Positions 46,287-56,405 of a stretch of DNA of 57,969 bases are shown piece after piece (the stretch's first letter is position 1; each line of letters begins with the position of its first letter). This DNA comes from Cycloclasticus sp. (GTDB lineage: Bacteria; Pseudomonadota; Gammaproteobacteria; Methylococcales; Cycloclasticaceae), in NCBI GenBank assembly GCA_002733135.1, contig NVUJ01000007.1, forward strand, positions 37,247 through 95,215, read 5' to 3'. The notes under the pieces are model-generated. The model was not told the origin of the DNA, ran no database searches, and saw only the letters and a program-made list of their open reading frames with translations. Made by a program: the position numbers and the translations under genes.

Positions 46287-47211
46287 TGTTGTCAGCCTGC
46301 TGCGTCATTGAAAGAAAAATGTGCTCCATATCGTGCTTCTCAGGGGTTAATTCAAGCAGACCCCAGCCCTTATTAACCGCAAGTTCGGCGATGACTTCAG
46401 CGAGATTTACATCTTGCGCATGATGGATTCGATATCGATAGGGTTCGAGCGTATCGATAGTATCGACATGAGCTAGGTTTTGTAATGTATTTATATCGGC
46501 TTGTTGGCGACAACGTAGGATTAAACTGGATGAAGACATTTGCTGCGTTAAGCCTTCAACGCTTTCGTTTAATACTAGTTTTCCCTGATGGATAATTTGT
46601 ACACGACTACATGATTGCTGAACCTCAGGCAAAATATGGGTCGATAGAATAACGCTGTGCTGCTGGCCTAACTCACGTATTAGTTGACGAATTTCCAAGA
46701 TTTGAATGGGGTCTAGACCAACGGTTGGTTCATCTAAAATAATCACAGATGGACTGTGCAATATAGCCTGTGCGATACCAACGCGCTGCTGATAACCCTT
46801 TGATAAGTTAGTAATCAAGCGACTTCCAGTGTCAGATAGACCACATTTTTCTTTGCCTTGTTCGACGGCCTTTTTAATAGCTGTGTTTTTTAATCCATGC
46901 AGTTTGGCGCAATAAAAGAGAAATTCATCAACCGTTAAGTCGGGATATAACGGCGGAATTTCGGGTAAAAACCCCAGTTCGGCTTTTGCCAGCTTGGGTT
47001 GGTCGATAATGTCGTAACCGCCAATCTTAATTTCGCCAACGGTGGGGGTTAAATTGCCGCAAATCATTTTCATCGTCGTTGATTTGCCAGCACCGTTTGG
47101 CCCTAAAAAACCGAGCACTTCGCCTTTATCAAGCGAAAACGTAACGTCATCGACGACGCAAAGTGCACCGAATTGTCGGGATAGATTCTTTACTTCAATG
47201 AGTGTGCTCAT
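46279..47211 (-). CDS. ABC transporter ATP-binding protein (GldA-like)
   Basis: A 310-residue ABC ATPase. Walker A GPNGAGKST, signature LSKGYQQRVG and Walker B VIILDEPTVGLDP are intact; the last ~90 residues are the extra domain of the ABC-2 ATPases. First gene of ATPase-permease-GldG-DUF4340-mutM on the minus strand, divergent from the HyuA gene with a 151-base spacer in which I see no clear promoter. The four membrane-associated genes probably form one complex. Confidence 0.93.
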   Translation of the reverse strand: MSTLIEVKNLSRQFGALCVVDDVTFSLDKGEVLGFLGPNGAGKSTTMKMICGNLTPTVGEIKIGGYDIIDQPKLAKAELGFLPEIPPLYPDLTVDEFLFYCAKLHGLKNTAIKKAVEQGKEKCGLSDTGSRLITNLSKGYQQRVGIAQAILHSPSVIILDEPTVGLDPIQILEIRQLIRELGQQHSVILSTHILPEVQQSCSRVQIIHQGKLVLNESVEGLTQQMSSSSLILRCRQQADINTLQNLAHVDTIDTLEPYRYRIHHAQDVNLAEVIAELAVNKGWGLLELTPEKHDMEHIFLSMTQQADNNE

Positions 47212-47362
47212 CCAGTGAGTTTACGCGATATTAGTTAACGAGGCATTCAGTAAAGCTTAATATGTGACAACTATCGTTTCAAGCTTTCTAAGCAGGTTGA
47301 AATAATTATCTCTACGGCGTTTAGTCATGTGAGAATACGCATTTTGAGAAAAAGAGTTTTAA

Positions 47363-49306
47363 ATGTTACTAGGTGTCGATACTGGCGGTACGTTTACCGA
47401 TTTTGTTTATATTGATGGTCAAGGCGTGCGGATTCATAAAGTACTGTCTACCCCGCAGGCACCTGAAAAAGCTATTTTACAAGGCATAGATGAACTGGCT
47501 ATCGACAGTAATCAGCTATTAATTGTGCATGGTTCAACTGTTGCGACTAACGCGGTTCTTGAAAAAAAAGGCGTTACATGTTGTTTCGTGACTAACCATG
47601 GCTTGGCTGATTTGCTGACGATTGGACGACAAGCTAGAAAAGAGCTTTATAACCTAAATCCTTCGCCAGTAGATCCGCCAGTGCCTTTTGAGTTTTGTTT
47701 GGAAACGGGCGGGCGATTATCTGCGCAAGGTGAATTGATAGAGCCACTAACAGAAGAACACATCACTAAATTAGTGTCAGAAATAAAATCACTGGCACCA
47801 GAGGCGGTTGCGATTAATTTATTGTTTTCGTTCTTAAACGATGAAGACGAAAAACGTATTGAACTCGCGATGCCCGACGGTTTGTTTGTGTCGCGCTCAT
47901 CTAACGTATTACCTGAATATAAAGAATATGAACGCGGCATCGCTACTTGGTTAAACGCCTATGTTGGGCCGTTAGTTATTGGTTATTTAAAGCGTTTAAC
48001 AAAAAGTGTTCGTGCATTATCAGTATCGGTCATGCAAAGTTCTGGTGGCACAATTGCAGCTGAACAAGCGGGCGAGCAGGCAGTACGTATGTTGTTGTCA
48101 GGCCCCGCTGGTGGCTTGATGGGCGCGCTACATATTGGGCAAATGGCGGGGTTTGAAAAATTACTGACACTGGATATGGGCGGTACATCAACCGATGTGG
48201 CCTTATTAGACGGAACAATTTCCTTAACCAACGAGGGTAAAGTAGCCGGATACCCCGTGGCCGTTCCCATGGTGGATATGCATACTATTGGTGCGGGTGG
48301 TGGCTCTATTGCAAAAGTAGATAGCGGTGGCATGTTGTGTGTAGGGCCGGAGTCAGCCGGTGCATCGCCAGGGCCTGCTTGCTATGGTAAAGGTGGTAAG
48401 CAAGCAACGGTAACAGATGCTAACTTATATTTAGGCCGCATTAGTACAGCGCACTTCTTAGGCGGTGAAATGTCCCTAGACCTACAGGCATCAAATATAG
48501 CAATGGGTTCGTTGGCTCAGGAACTTGGTTGTACGCCAAAACTAGCAGCAGAAGGTGTCATCAAGCTCGCTAATGAACACATGGCTCGCGCCTTACGCGT
48601 TATATCCATTCAACGGGGCATCGACCCAAGACCGTATACGCTAATGACCTTCGGTGGGGCTGGTAGCTTGCACGTTTGCGCACTGGCGGATGAGCTGGAA
48701 ATGGAAACAGCCATTGTGCCGATTAACTCTGGAGTGCTATCGGCTTTCGGCATGTTAGCGGCGCCCCGTTCGCGCGAATTATCGCGAAGTTTATTGGGCG
48801 AATTATTGACTATGTCCATAGATGAGATTGAACAGAGTTTTTCAACAATGGCAGCAGATGGACAAAAGGAGTTGGTAGCGGAGGGTGTGCCTATCGATAA
48901 AATTGCTAAAAAATATTCGGTAGATTTGCGTTACCTAGGACAGTCTTACACGCTCCCAGTGACCTGGTCTGATAAAGCATCTGTGGTAGGTGAATTTCAT
49001 CAGTTGCATAAAAAACGATATGGCCATGCATTAGATTTGCCCATTGAATTAGTCAATATACGTGTATCTTTAGCGGCCGATATGGCAAAACCAAGTTTGG
49101 CTCTATTACAAGAGCGCTCTGCAGATGAAGTGCTCAGTTGTTACGAAGAAAAAGGTTTGAAAGTCTACCAAAGGGACGACTTGAGGCCGAATGATAGTGT
49201 TAAAGGAGAAGCGTTAATTGTCGAAAAAGTAGCGACAACTTATCTTGCACCGGACTGGCAGTGCAAGGTGAGTAAACATGGCAATTTAATATTAAGTAAA
49301 GTTTAG
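47363..49306 (+). CDS. Hydantoinase/oxoprolinase family protein, HyuA-type
   Basis: A 647-residue ATP-dependent amidohydrolase of the hydantoinase A/oxoprolinase group. The N-terminal DTGGTFTDFVY and STVATNAVLE, the actin-like second half with DMGGTSTDVALLDG, and GAGGGSIAKVDSGG with SAGASPGPACYG are hallmarks. Members cleave 5-oxoproline, N-methylhydantoin or act as acetone/acetophenone carboxylases with a HyuB partner; no HyuB gene is adjacent. A link with glutathione breakdown (5-oxoproline) 9 kb away is possible but unproven. It meets the next gene tail to tail with a four-base overlap. Confidence 0.9.
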   Translation: MLLGVDTGGTFTDFVYIDGQGVRIHKVLSTPQAPEKAILQGIDELAIDSNQLLIVHGSTVATNAVLEKKGVTCCFVTNHGLADLLTIGRQARKELYNLNPSPVDPPVPFEFCLETGGRLSAQGELIEPLTEEHITKLVSEIKSLAPEAVAINLLFSFLNDEDEKRIELAMPDGLFVSRSSNVLPEYKEYERGIATWLNAYVGPLVIGYLKRLTKSVRALSVSVMQSSGGTIAAEQAGEQAVRMLLSGPAGGLMGALHIGQMAGFEKLLTLDMGGTSTDVALLDGTISLTNEGKVAGYPVAVPMVDMHTIGAGGGSIAKVDSGGMLCVGPESAGASPGPACYGKGGKQATVTDANLYLGRISTAHFLGGEMSLDLQASNIAMGSLAQELGCTPKLAAEGVIKLANEHMARALRVISIQRGIDPRPYTLMTFGGAGSLHVCALADELEMETAIVPINSGVLSAFGMLAAPRSRELSRSLLGELLTMSIDEIEQSFSTMAADGQKELVAEGVPIDKIAKKYSVDLRYLGQSYTLPVTWSDKASVVGEFHQLHKKRYGHALDLPIELVNIRVSLAADMAKPSLALLQERSADEVLSCYEEKGLKVYQRDDLRPNDSVKGEALIVEKVATTYLAPDWQCKVSKHGNLILSKV

Positions 49307-49830
49307 TACACGCCACCTAAAGGGTGTGCCGGAATTTCTGGGTCACAAGCATGAATTTCAGCATCGGAGTGGTGTTCTTTTACGCTGGTTGTTATGGCCT
49401 TAACTTTATCAATGGGTACGTCGACCATCATCAGGTATTGACCATTTTTTACGGCCTCGTCAAAGGCTTTAAGTCTAGAGTTTGGAGCGCTAATGCCAAT
49501 CATCGCAGAGCCCCAAGAGCCAACGCCAGCGCCGGCTAATGCAATTCCAAGGACAGCTCCACCGCCCAGTACCAGTCCTGCTGGAGGGAATGTTATTGCA
49601 GCTAAGCCTGCTAAAATTCCGGTAACGCCACCAACTGCCGCGCCTATTTCGACGCTGTGAATAAAGTCACTGGATTGCAGTAAGTTAGCTTCGGGCAAGT
49701 CGTGCATATCTGAACCTGCTTTGGCAAGGATGTGAATATGAGATTCAGTTATGCGCGCTAATAACATCTCATTAACGACTTGTTCGCAGGTATCGTGGTC
49801 AGGTAGTAAAAAATATAAACGTCTTTTCAT
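49303..49830 (-). CDS. Glycine-zipper membrane-associated protein (DUF1269-like)
   Basis: A 174-residue protein. The N-terminal ~60 residues (RRLYFLLPDHDTCEQVVNEML) resemble proteins with a general-stress 17M-like start; a Gly/Ala-rich region follows (GAAVGGVTGILAGLAA and GAGVGSWGSAMIG), which looks like a glycine-zipper hairpin. The C-terminal part (LMMVDVPIDKVKAI) forms a beta-alpha unit, and the tail has His, Cys and Pro (HACDPEIPAHPLGG). AAGGAGAGG precedes the ATG at 49830; a longer start at 49872 has none as good. Function unknown; an envelope-stress role is a guess. Confidence 0.75.
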   Translation of the reverse strand: MKRRLYFLLPDHDTCEQVVNEMLLARITESHIHILAKAGSDMHDLPEANLLQSSDFIHSVEIGAAVGGVTGILAGLAAITFPPAGLVLGGGAVLGIALAGAGVGSWGSAMIGISAPNSRLKAFDEAVKNGQYLMMVDVPIDKVKAITTSVKEHHSDAEIHACDPEIPAHPLGGVY

Positions 49831-50061
49831 ATAATCAACCTCTCCTTTGATTGTGTAAGATAAAACTAACATATTATTAGGCTATTGTGATATTTTTTAG
49901 TTCAATTTAATCAATAAAAGCATCCTTCCAAGTCGAGGGTGAATATTTGAATATATCGATGTGCTTTCCCTGAGTTTCATCATGGTTATAAAATTGTAAA
50001 AGCTGTTGAACTAAATATTAATAGTCGTTTCTAAACAGCAAATTAAATAATAGGTTAATAA

Positions 50062-52500
50062 ATGAGTGAAAGTAGCCCTTGTTGTAGTGGGTCGTCTAAA
50101 ACAGCGAATGAGTTGAAAGACTCTGTTTGTGGAATGAGCGTCAGCAAAGAGGCTCAGTATCATATGGATTACAACGGCCAGTGGTATGGCTTTTGTTGTG
50201 AAGGCTGTTTAACGAAATTTAGTAAAGATCCTGAGCTGTATTTGTCAGATGAACCTCGGCCAGAACCGGTTGCTATGCCGGGCGCTATATATATCTGTCC
50301 AATGTGCCCCGGTATTGAAAGTGACGGCCCAGACATTTGTCCTAAATGTGGCATGGCGTTAGAGCCGGAAGTTTTCGTACCACCTTCCACGCATACTGAT
50401 TATATCTGTCCTATGCATCCAAACGTGGCTGAAGAGAATCCGGGGTTATGCCCTATCTGTGGGATGAGTTTGGAGCCGCGAACGGTTGTGCTTGAGGAAG
50501 AAAACCCTGAGTTAGATGATATGATGCGGCGTTTTAAAGTCAGCCTCATGCTTACCGTGCCGCTCTTTTTAATTGCGATGTCTGAGATGTTAGTTGGCGA
50601 CAGCCTATTGCAATGGGCTTCAGCCAAGGCCTTTCAATGGATACAGCTCATATTAGCAGCACCGGTGGTGCTGTGGGCTGGCTGGCCGTTTTTTGAACGT
50701 GCAGTGCAATCGGTTAAAAGCTGGAATTTAAATATGTTCACCCTGATTGGTCTGGGCGTGAGTGTGGCATGGCTATATAGTTTGGTGGCGGTGTTTGCGC
50801 CAGATGTATTCCCAGCAACCATGCGCAACTCAGAGGGCCTTATTGCGGTTTACTTTGAAGCCGCAGCGGTCATTATTACGTTGGTGTTATTGGGGCAAGT
50901 GTTGGAGTTAAAAGCACGAGGGCAAACAAACAAAGCGATTCATATGCTGCTTGGTTTATCGCCAAATACCGCTAGGCGAGTAGACGAAAATGGCGAAGAA
51001 AAAGACGTTCTCTTAGAGGATGTGATGGTGGGTGATTTGTTACGCGTTCGCCCCGGGGAGAAAGTGCCAGTGGATGGTGTGCTGGTTGAAGGCAATAGTT
51101 CAATTGATGAATCGATGGTGACAGGGGAGCCGATACCCACTGAAAAACTCACGGGCAGTAACGTTGTGGGGGGCACAGTAAATGGCACGGGCAGCTTTAT
51201 TTTTAAGGCGCAGCGTGTGGGTAGCGAGACTTTACTGTCGCAGATTATCCAAATGGTTAGCGAGGCGCAACGTAGCCGTGCACCCATTCAGCGTGTTGCC
51301 GATATTGTCGCGTCTTGGTTTGTGCCAATTGTTGTGAGTATTTCTGTGATTACCTTTTTTGCTTGGTACTTCCTTGCGGCGGAGTATGCGCTCGGTCTGG
51401 CGGTTGTTAATGCGGTAGCCGTGTTAATTATTGCTTGCCCCTGCGCCTTGGGTTTGGCAACGCCGATGTCGATTATGGTGGGGATGGGTCGAGGAGCGCA
51501 GATGGGTGTGCTGATTAAAGATGCGGCTGTGCTGGAGGTGATGGAAAAAGTTGACACCCTAGTGGTGGATAAAACAGGTACCTTGACGGAAGGACGCCCT
51601 AGTGTCGTGGCGATTGAAACCGTGCAAGGTTTTGTTCAAGACGATGCGTTAATGTTAGCCGCAAGTTTGGAAAAAGTGAGCGAACATCCTTTGGCGGAAG
51701 GGGTTGTGCGGGCGGCGGAAGGAAAAACCTTAAGCGAAGTGACTGAATTTGATTCAACACCGGGTAAAGGGGTGTCGGGCGTGGTGGATAATAAAACCAT
51801 ATTGTTGGGTAACCTACGATTTCTAACAGAAAAGTCGGTAGACGTTACCGGCCTAAACGAATTGAAATCTGCGCGTAAAGCGGATGCGGAAACAGCGCTT
51901 TATATGTCGGTGGATGGCCAAGCCGCAGGCATTCTATTTCTAAAAGACGAAATAAAAACCTCAACGGCTGATGCAATTCAACAGTTACACAATAGTGATA
52001 TTAAGGTGGTGATGTTAACGGGTGATCAGCAAGATGCCGCTGAGCAAGTGGCAAAACAACTCAATATTGATGAGTATAGAGCGGGTGTCTTACCTGCCGA
52101 AAAAGCACGAGTTGTTAAGGAATTACAAGCCGCAGGCCACGTTGTGGCAATGGCGGGAGATGGTGTGAATGACGCGCCTGCTTTAGCGCAAGCTAACGTA
52201 GGTATTGCGATGGGCAATGGTTCTGATATTGCCATTGAAAGCACAGGGGTTGTCTTAGTTAAAGGTGATTTAAGAGGTATCGTGCGTGCTCAACAGCTCA
52301 GCAAAGCAACGATGAAAAATATTCGTCAAAACCTAGTTTTTGCCTTTTTATACAATAGCTTAGGTGTCCCTGTTGCAGCAGGTGTGTTGTATCCATTCTT
52401 TGGTGTCTTGTTATCGCCGATGTTGGCAGCAGCGGCGATGAGCTTGAGTTCGGTGTCGGTAATTGGTAATGCATTGCGGCTAAAAAGCGTTAAATTTTAG
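50062..52500 (+). CDS. copA: Copper-translocating P-type ATPase
   Basis: An 812-residue P1B-type ATPase that exports Cu(I) from the cytoplasm. The N-terminus carries, in order, a Cys-rich start (PCCSGS), a YHS domain (about 15-61, with VCGM and CCEGC), and two short heavy-metal binding units (CPMCP...CPKCGM near 78-98 and CPMHP...CPICGM near 114-134). No classical HMA domain (CxxC) is present. The core has CPCALG (about 459), DKTGT (D503) and [11 protein letters not shown] predicts Cu+ transport. No CueR or CopZ gene is adjacent, and I see no convincing regulator box in the upstream 231 bases. Confidence 0.95.
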   Translation: MSESSPCCSGSSKTANELKDSVCGMSVSKEAQYHMDYNGQWYGFCCEGCLTKFSKDPELYLSDEPRPEPVAMPGAIYICPMCPGIESDGPDICPKCGMALEPEVFVPPSTHTDYICPMHPNVAEENPGLCPICGMSLEPRTVVLEEENPELDDMMRRFKVSLMLTVPLFLIAMSEMLVGDSLLQWASAKAFQWIQLILAAPVVLWAGWPFFERAVQSVKSWNLNMFTLIGLGVSVAWLYSLVAVFAPDVFPATMRNSEGLIAVYFEAAAVIITLVLLGQVLELKARGQTNKAIHMLLGLSPNTARRVDENGEEKDVLLEDVMVGDLLRVRPGEKVPVDGVLVEGNSSIDESMVTGEPIPTEKLTGSNVVGGTVNGTGSFIFKAQRVGSETLLSQIIQMVSEAQRSRAPIQRVADIVASWFVPIVVSISVITFFAWYFLAAEYALGLAVVNAVAVLIIACPCALGLATPMSIMVGMGRGAQMGVLIKDAAVLEVMEKVDTLVVDKTGTLTEGRPSVVAIETVQGFVQDDALMLAASLEKVSEHPLAEGVVRAAEGKTLSEVTEFDSTPGKGVSGVVDNKTILLGNLRFLTEKSVDVTGLNELKSARKADAETALYMSVDGQAAGILFLKDEIKTSTADAIQQLHNSDIKVVMLTGDQQDAAEQVAKQLNIDEYRAGVLPAEKARVVKELQAAGHVVAMAGDGVNDAPALAQANVGIAMGNGSDIAIESTGVVLVKGDLRGIVRAQQLSKATMKNIRQNLVFAFLYNSLGVPVAAGVLYPFFGVLLSPMLAAAAMSLSSVSVIGNALRLKSVKF

Positions 52501-52575
52501 AGGGTAAAAAAAATTAGTTACCTCAGGTGTCTTACCTTGTTGTTCCAGCACTAAACTTAGGTTTATGATGCTTTT

Positions 52576-55434
52576 ATGAACCAGAAGTTTGACCATGTTA
52601 TCTTACAGAGTGTGCCCAGCACGTTTATAGATGAAGTTAAAGGCGTTGCTGAGTTGTTAGCAAGTAATAATGATTTTTCGTTTAACGAATTAAGTTTAAA
52701 ACGTGTTAATGCATTCGGCCGTGCATTAGCGAGCAGCACATTTCTCCAAAAACAGGCAAGTCTTCACCCTAAAGCAGTGTTACAAGCTTTGTCAGTCGAG
52801 GTAAACCTTGGGCGCATTGCAACTTGCGTAACAAAAGAGTTGCCCTTAGATGCTGCGCTGGATATGACGGAGGCTAACTTCATGTCTGCGCTACGAAAAA
52901 TCCGCAATAAGCAGATGCTGCTCATAGCCTGGCAAGATTCAGTCGGTTGTGACGTTAATGATATTTTAACTGCGCTATCTGATTTAGCAGATGCGTTAAT
53001 TCGACTGGTTGTAAATTGGAGTTTTCTTAAAACGTCGCATCGGTTTGGCGTGCCACGTGATAGCGCTGGTAAAGAACAACAATTAATAGTGATAGGCATG
53101 GGCAAATTGGGTGCTCACGAACTAAATTTTTCATCCGACATTGACCTTATCTTTTGTTACCCCTCAGCGGGTGAAACAGACGGTTCTCGTTCAATTAGCA
53201 ACGAAGAGTTTTTTACTCGCATGTGTCGACTAATTGTGAAATTGCTCGAGAAGCAAACAACAGATGGTTTTGTCTACCGTGTGGATACAAGGCTCAGACC
53301 CTTTGGTGAGAGCGGAGCGCTGGTTTTAAACAGCGACGCGATGGAATTTTATTACCAAAGCCACGCGCGTGAATGGGAACGTTATGCGATGGTTAAGGCT
53401 CGAATTATAACGGGCGCAGAAGAAGACAAAAAATACTTAATGTCACTATTGCGCTCGTTCGTTTATAGGCGTTATTTAGATTACGGTGTGTTCGATTCTA
53501 TACGCGTGATGAAACGCCAAATTGAGGAGCAACTTAAGAAAAAAGGGGTTGCGCATAACGTTAAATTAGGTCCGGGCGGTATCCGTGAAATTGAGTTTAT
53601 TGGTCAGGCTTATCAGTTAATTCGTGGTGGGCGGGATACATCATTACAAGAACGTAGCATTGTACGGGTGTTAGCCCTGTTGGCGGACAAGGGGTATATT
53701 CCAACGCACGCAGCAAAAGAATTAAAGGATGATTACCGCTATTTACGACGCTTAGAAAATCGTATTCAGGAACTAGATGATAAACAAACACACGAATTAC
53801 CGAATGATGAAATAGAGCAAGCGCGTTTAGTACTAGCAATGGAAGTAAAAGATTGGCCTGAATTGGTTGGGAATACGCATAAAGTTATGGCGCGAGTGCA
53901 CGGCCACTTCCAGCACTTGGTAGACTTTTCACCGCCATTACAAATCACCCATGAAACTGATTGGTTGGCGTTAGATGAGCTGGCTCTGGAGCAATATCTT
54001 CGAGCTAAAAACATCACCGCCAGTACGGCTATTCGCCGTGATGTGATTGATTTTTGCGAAAGCTACCCTGTGCGACAAATGCAAGAAAAAGGTCGGCAGT
54101 ATTTCATGCGATTAATGCCGATGCTGATGGATGCCTTACTGTTGGACGGCTCTCATGAAAACACATTGTCGGCATTTTTAAATATGCTAGAGAAAATTTG
54201 TAACCGAACCGTGTATTTGGTTTTGTTAGTCGAGAATAAGTCGGTGTTTGACCAGCTTATTCGGTTGGCAAAATTGAGTCCTTTAATAATTACTCAGGTA
54301 ACGAAGTCACCAATTTTATTGGACGAGTTAATTGACCCAGAAAGCTTGTATTACCCGCCTTCCAAAGAAGAACTTGCGGTTGATTTAGATCGTGTATTGG
54401 CAGATATTGAGCAAGATAATATTGAAGAACAAATGGAAGCGCTGCGGTTGTTTAAACAAATTAATGCGTTGCGAGTGGCTGCGGCCGACTTAACAGACGT
54501 GATTCCTTTAATGGTTGTAAGCGATAAGCTGACCGGCATCGCAGAGGTAATTATTGAAAAAGTGCTAACCTTGAGTTGGCAATCGGCCTGCGCGCAATAT
54601 GGCGTGCCTATTGGTGCGAGCGCAGATGTAGTCTGTGGGTTTGCGGTAATAGCTTACGGAAAACTGGGCGGTATAGAACTGGGATTTAGTTCAGATTTAG
54701 ACGTTATCTTTCTGCATGAAAATGTATCGACAGATGAAATGACAGTCGGTGATAAAGCGATATCGTTGGTTGAGTTTTACATGCGTTTAGGTCGGAAAAT
54801 TATTACGTATATGACCACGCGAACCTTTTCTGGCCCGCTCTATGAAATGGACTTGCGGTTACGCCCAAATGGTAATTCTGGGTTGTTGGTGACTAGTGAA
54901 TATTCGTTTGCAACGTATCAAAAAAATCAAGCATGGACGTGGGAACATCAAGCGTTAGTACGTGCGCGTTTTGTTGCTGGTTGCGCAAAGATGGGTAAAG
55001 CGTTTAACGCTATTCGAAAAGAGGTTTTAGCAACACCATACGATACCGCTAAGCTAAGAAAAGATGTTATCGAGATGCGAGAAAAAATGCGTGTGGCCTT
55101 GTTAATATGCAGGCCGAGTTATTTCGACTTAAAACATGGTGTTGGAGGTATTGTCGATATTGAGTTTATTGTACAATTCGGGGTATTGGTTAATGCTAGT
55201 CGATATAAGGCATTATTGATGTACACAGACAACGTTCGTTTGTTGCTTGAGTTGAATAAGGTAGGCTTCTTAAACAATTCACAACAACAAGGGCTTAGTT
55301 GTGCGTACAAGGTGTATCGTGAAGCGTTGCACCATGCATCGTTAGCAGAAAAACCTATGCTGGTTGATGAAACCTTGTATGAAGAACATGCTCGGTTGGT
55401 GAGTTCAGTTTGGAAAGTATATTTAAATAGCTAA
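52576..55434 (+). CDS. glnE: Bifunctional glutamine synthetase adenylyltransferase/deadenylase
   Basis: A 952-residue enzyme that adds or removes AMP on glutamine synthetase in answer to glutamine and PII state. The two nucleotidyltransferase domains are visible: GMGKLGAHELNFSSDIDL near 175 and AYGKLGGIELGFSSDLDV near 695, each with the G-x10-DxD pattern. Length matches E. coli GlnE (946). It is followed by ilvE and waaF, a conserved order in pseudomonads and relatives. The ATG has no strong ribosome binding site. Confidence 0.97.
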   Translation: MNQKFDHVILQSVPSTFIDEVKGVAELLASNNDFSFNELSLKRVNAFGRALASSTFLQKQASLHPKAVLQALSVEVNLGRIATCVTKELPLDAALDMTEANFMSALRKIRNKQMLLIAWQDSVGCDVNDILTALSDLADALIRLVVNWSFLKTSHRFGVPRDSAGKEQQLIVIGMGKLGAHELNFSSDIDLIFCYPSAGETDGSRSISNEEFFTRMCRLIVKLLEKQTTDGFVYRVDTRLRPFGESGALVLNSDAMEFYYQSHAREWERYAMVKARIITGAEEDKKYLMSLLRSFVYRRYLDYGVFDSIRVMKRQIEEQLKKKGVAHNVKLGPGGIREIEFIGQAYQLIRGGRDTSLQERSIVRVLALLADKGYIPTHAAKELKDDYRYLRRLENRIQELDDKQTHELPNDEIEQARLVLAMEVKDWPELVGNTHKVMARVHGHFQHLVDFSPPLQITHETDWLALDELALEQYLRAKNITASTAIRRDVIDFCESYPVRQMQEKGRQYFMRLMPMLMDALLLDGSHENTLSAFLNMLEKICNRTVYLVLLVENKSVFDQLIRLAKLSPLIITQVTKSPILLDELIDPESLYYPPSKEELAVDLDRVLADIEQDNIEEQMEALRLFKQINALRVAAADLTDVIPLMVVSDKLTGIAEVIIEKVLTLSWQSACAQYGVPIGASADVVCGFAVIAYGKLGGIELGFSSDLDVIFLHENVSTDEMTVGDKAISLVEFYMRLGRKIITYMTTRTFSGPLYEMDLRLRPNGNSGLLVTSEYSFATYQKNQAWTWEHQALVRARFVAGCAKMGKAFNAIRKEVLATPYDTAKLRKDVIEMREKMRVALLICRPSYFDLKHGVGGIVDIEFIVQFGVLVNASRYKALLMYTDNVRLLLELNKVGFLNNSQQQGLSCAYKVYREALHHASLAEKPMLVDETLYEEHARLVSSVWKVYLNS

Positions 55435-55477
55435 ATGTCCAAAATTTAGTTTTACACAGATAAATTAGGAGTTGATT

Positions 55478-56398
55478 ATGGGAATGGATGACAGAGATGG
55501 CGTCATCTGGATGGATGGAGAGTGGGTGGATTGGCGTGAAGCCAAAGTTCACGTATTAACGCATACCTTCCATTATGGAATGGGCGTTTTTGAAGGCACG
55601 CGTGCTTATGAGACTCCAAAAGGAACGGCAATTTTTAGACTTCAAGACCACACGGATCGTTTATTTAGGTCCGCGCATATTTTGAATATGAAAGTGCCTT
55701 ACGATAAAGACACGCTGAATCAGGTTCAGCGTGAAGCCGTTTCGCGCAATAAATTGAAATCAGCTTACCTTCGCCCGATGTGTTTTTACGGATCAGAAGG
55801 CATGGGTATTCGCGCGGATGGTCTTAAAGTTCACGTGATGGTTGCTGCATGGGAGTGGGGCAAGTACTTAGGTGAAGACGGCATCGAAAAAGGTATTAGG
55901 ATTCGTACTTCTTCTTATACGCGTAACCATGTGAATAGCGTGATGTGTAAAGCCAAAGCCAATGGCAATTACATGAACTCTATTTTGGCGCTACAAGAAG
56001 CCATTTCTTGTGGTTACGACGAAGCGATGTTGCTGGACCATGAAGGTTATGTGGCAGAAGGCAGCGGCGAGAATATCTTTTTAGTACGTAATGGAAAACT
56101 GATAACGCCAGATTTAACATCAGCATTAGAAGGCATTACCCGCGAAACTATTTTCCAACTGGCTGAAGAATGTAACTTACAAGTGGTTGAGAAACGCATC
56201 ACACGCGACGAAGTATACGTGGCAGATGAAGCCTTCTTTACCGGAACAGCAGCAGAAGTAACCCCAATTCGCGAAGTAGACGATAGAACCATTGGTAATG
56301 GTGGCCGCGGTCCAATCACAGAACGTTTGCAAACACTGTATTTTGATGCAGTTCATGGGCGCTCACCTGAGCATAGTGATTGGTTAACCCACGTTTAA
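55478..56398 (+). CDS. ilvE: Branched-chain amino acid aminotransferase
   Basis: A 306-residue fold-type IV PLP enzyme making leucine, isoleucine and valine from their keto acids. The PLP lysine lies in NSVMCKAKANGNY; HYGMGVFEGTRAY and the EGSGENIF motif are family signatures. The ATG at 55478 follows AGGAG by six bases; a longer in-frame TTG at 55472 overlaps that site and is rejected. Placed between glnE and waaF as in many gammaproteobacteria. Confidence 0.97.
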   Translation: MGMDDRDGVIWMDGEWVDWREAKVHVLTHTFHYGMGVFEGTRAYETPKGTAIFRLQDHTDRLFRSAHILNMKVPYDKDTLNQVQREAVSRNKLKSAYLRPMCFYGSEGMGIRADGLKVHVMVAAWEWGKYLGEDGIEKGIRIRTSSYTRNHVNSVMCKAKANGNYMNSILALQEAISCGYDEAMLLDHEGYVAEGSGENIFLVRNGKLITPDLTSALEGITRETIFQLAEECNLQVVEKRITRDEVYVADEAFFTGTAAEVTPIREVDDRTIGNGGRGPITERLQTLYFDAVHGRSPEHSDWLTHV

Positions 56399-56405
56399 AC
56401 AAACC

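Noticed and set aside
47212-47362. Divergent promoter signals between the ABC operon and the HyuA gene
   Set aside because: Several A-T-rich hexamers are present but no pair with good spacing stands out on either strand.
49895-49950. CueR-like operator before copA (CCTTCC...GAGGGTG)
   Set aside because: The arms are not inverted repeats of each other, and no promoter with a 19-base spacer fits around them.
55431-55449. Terminator after glnE (CTAAAT/ATTTAG)
   Set aside because: Six weak A-T-rich pairs with a seven-base loop; too unstable to claim.
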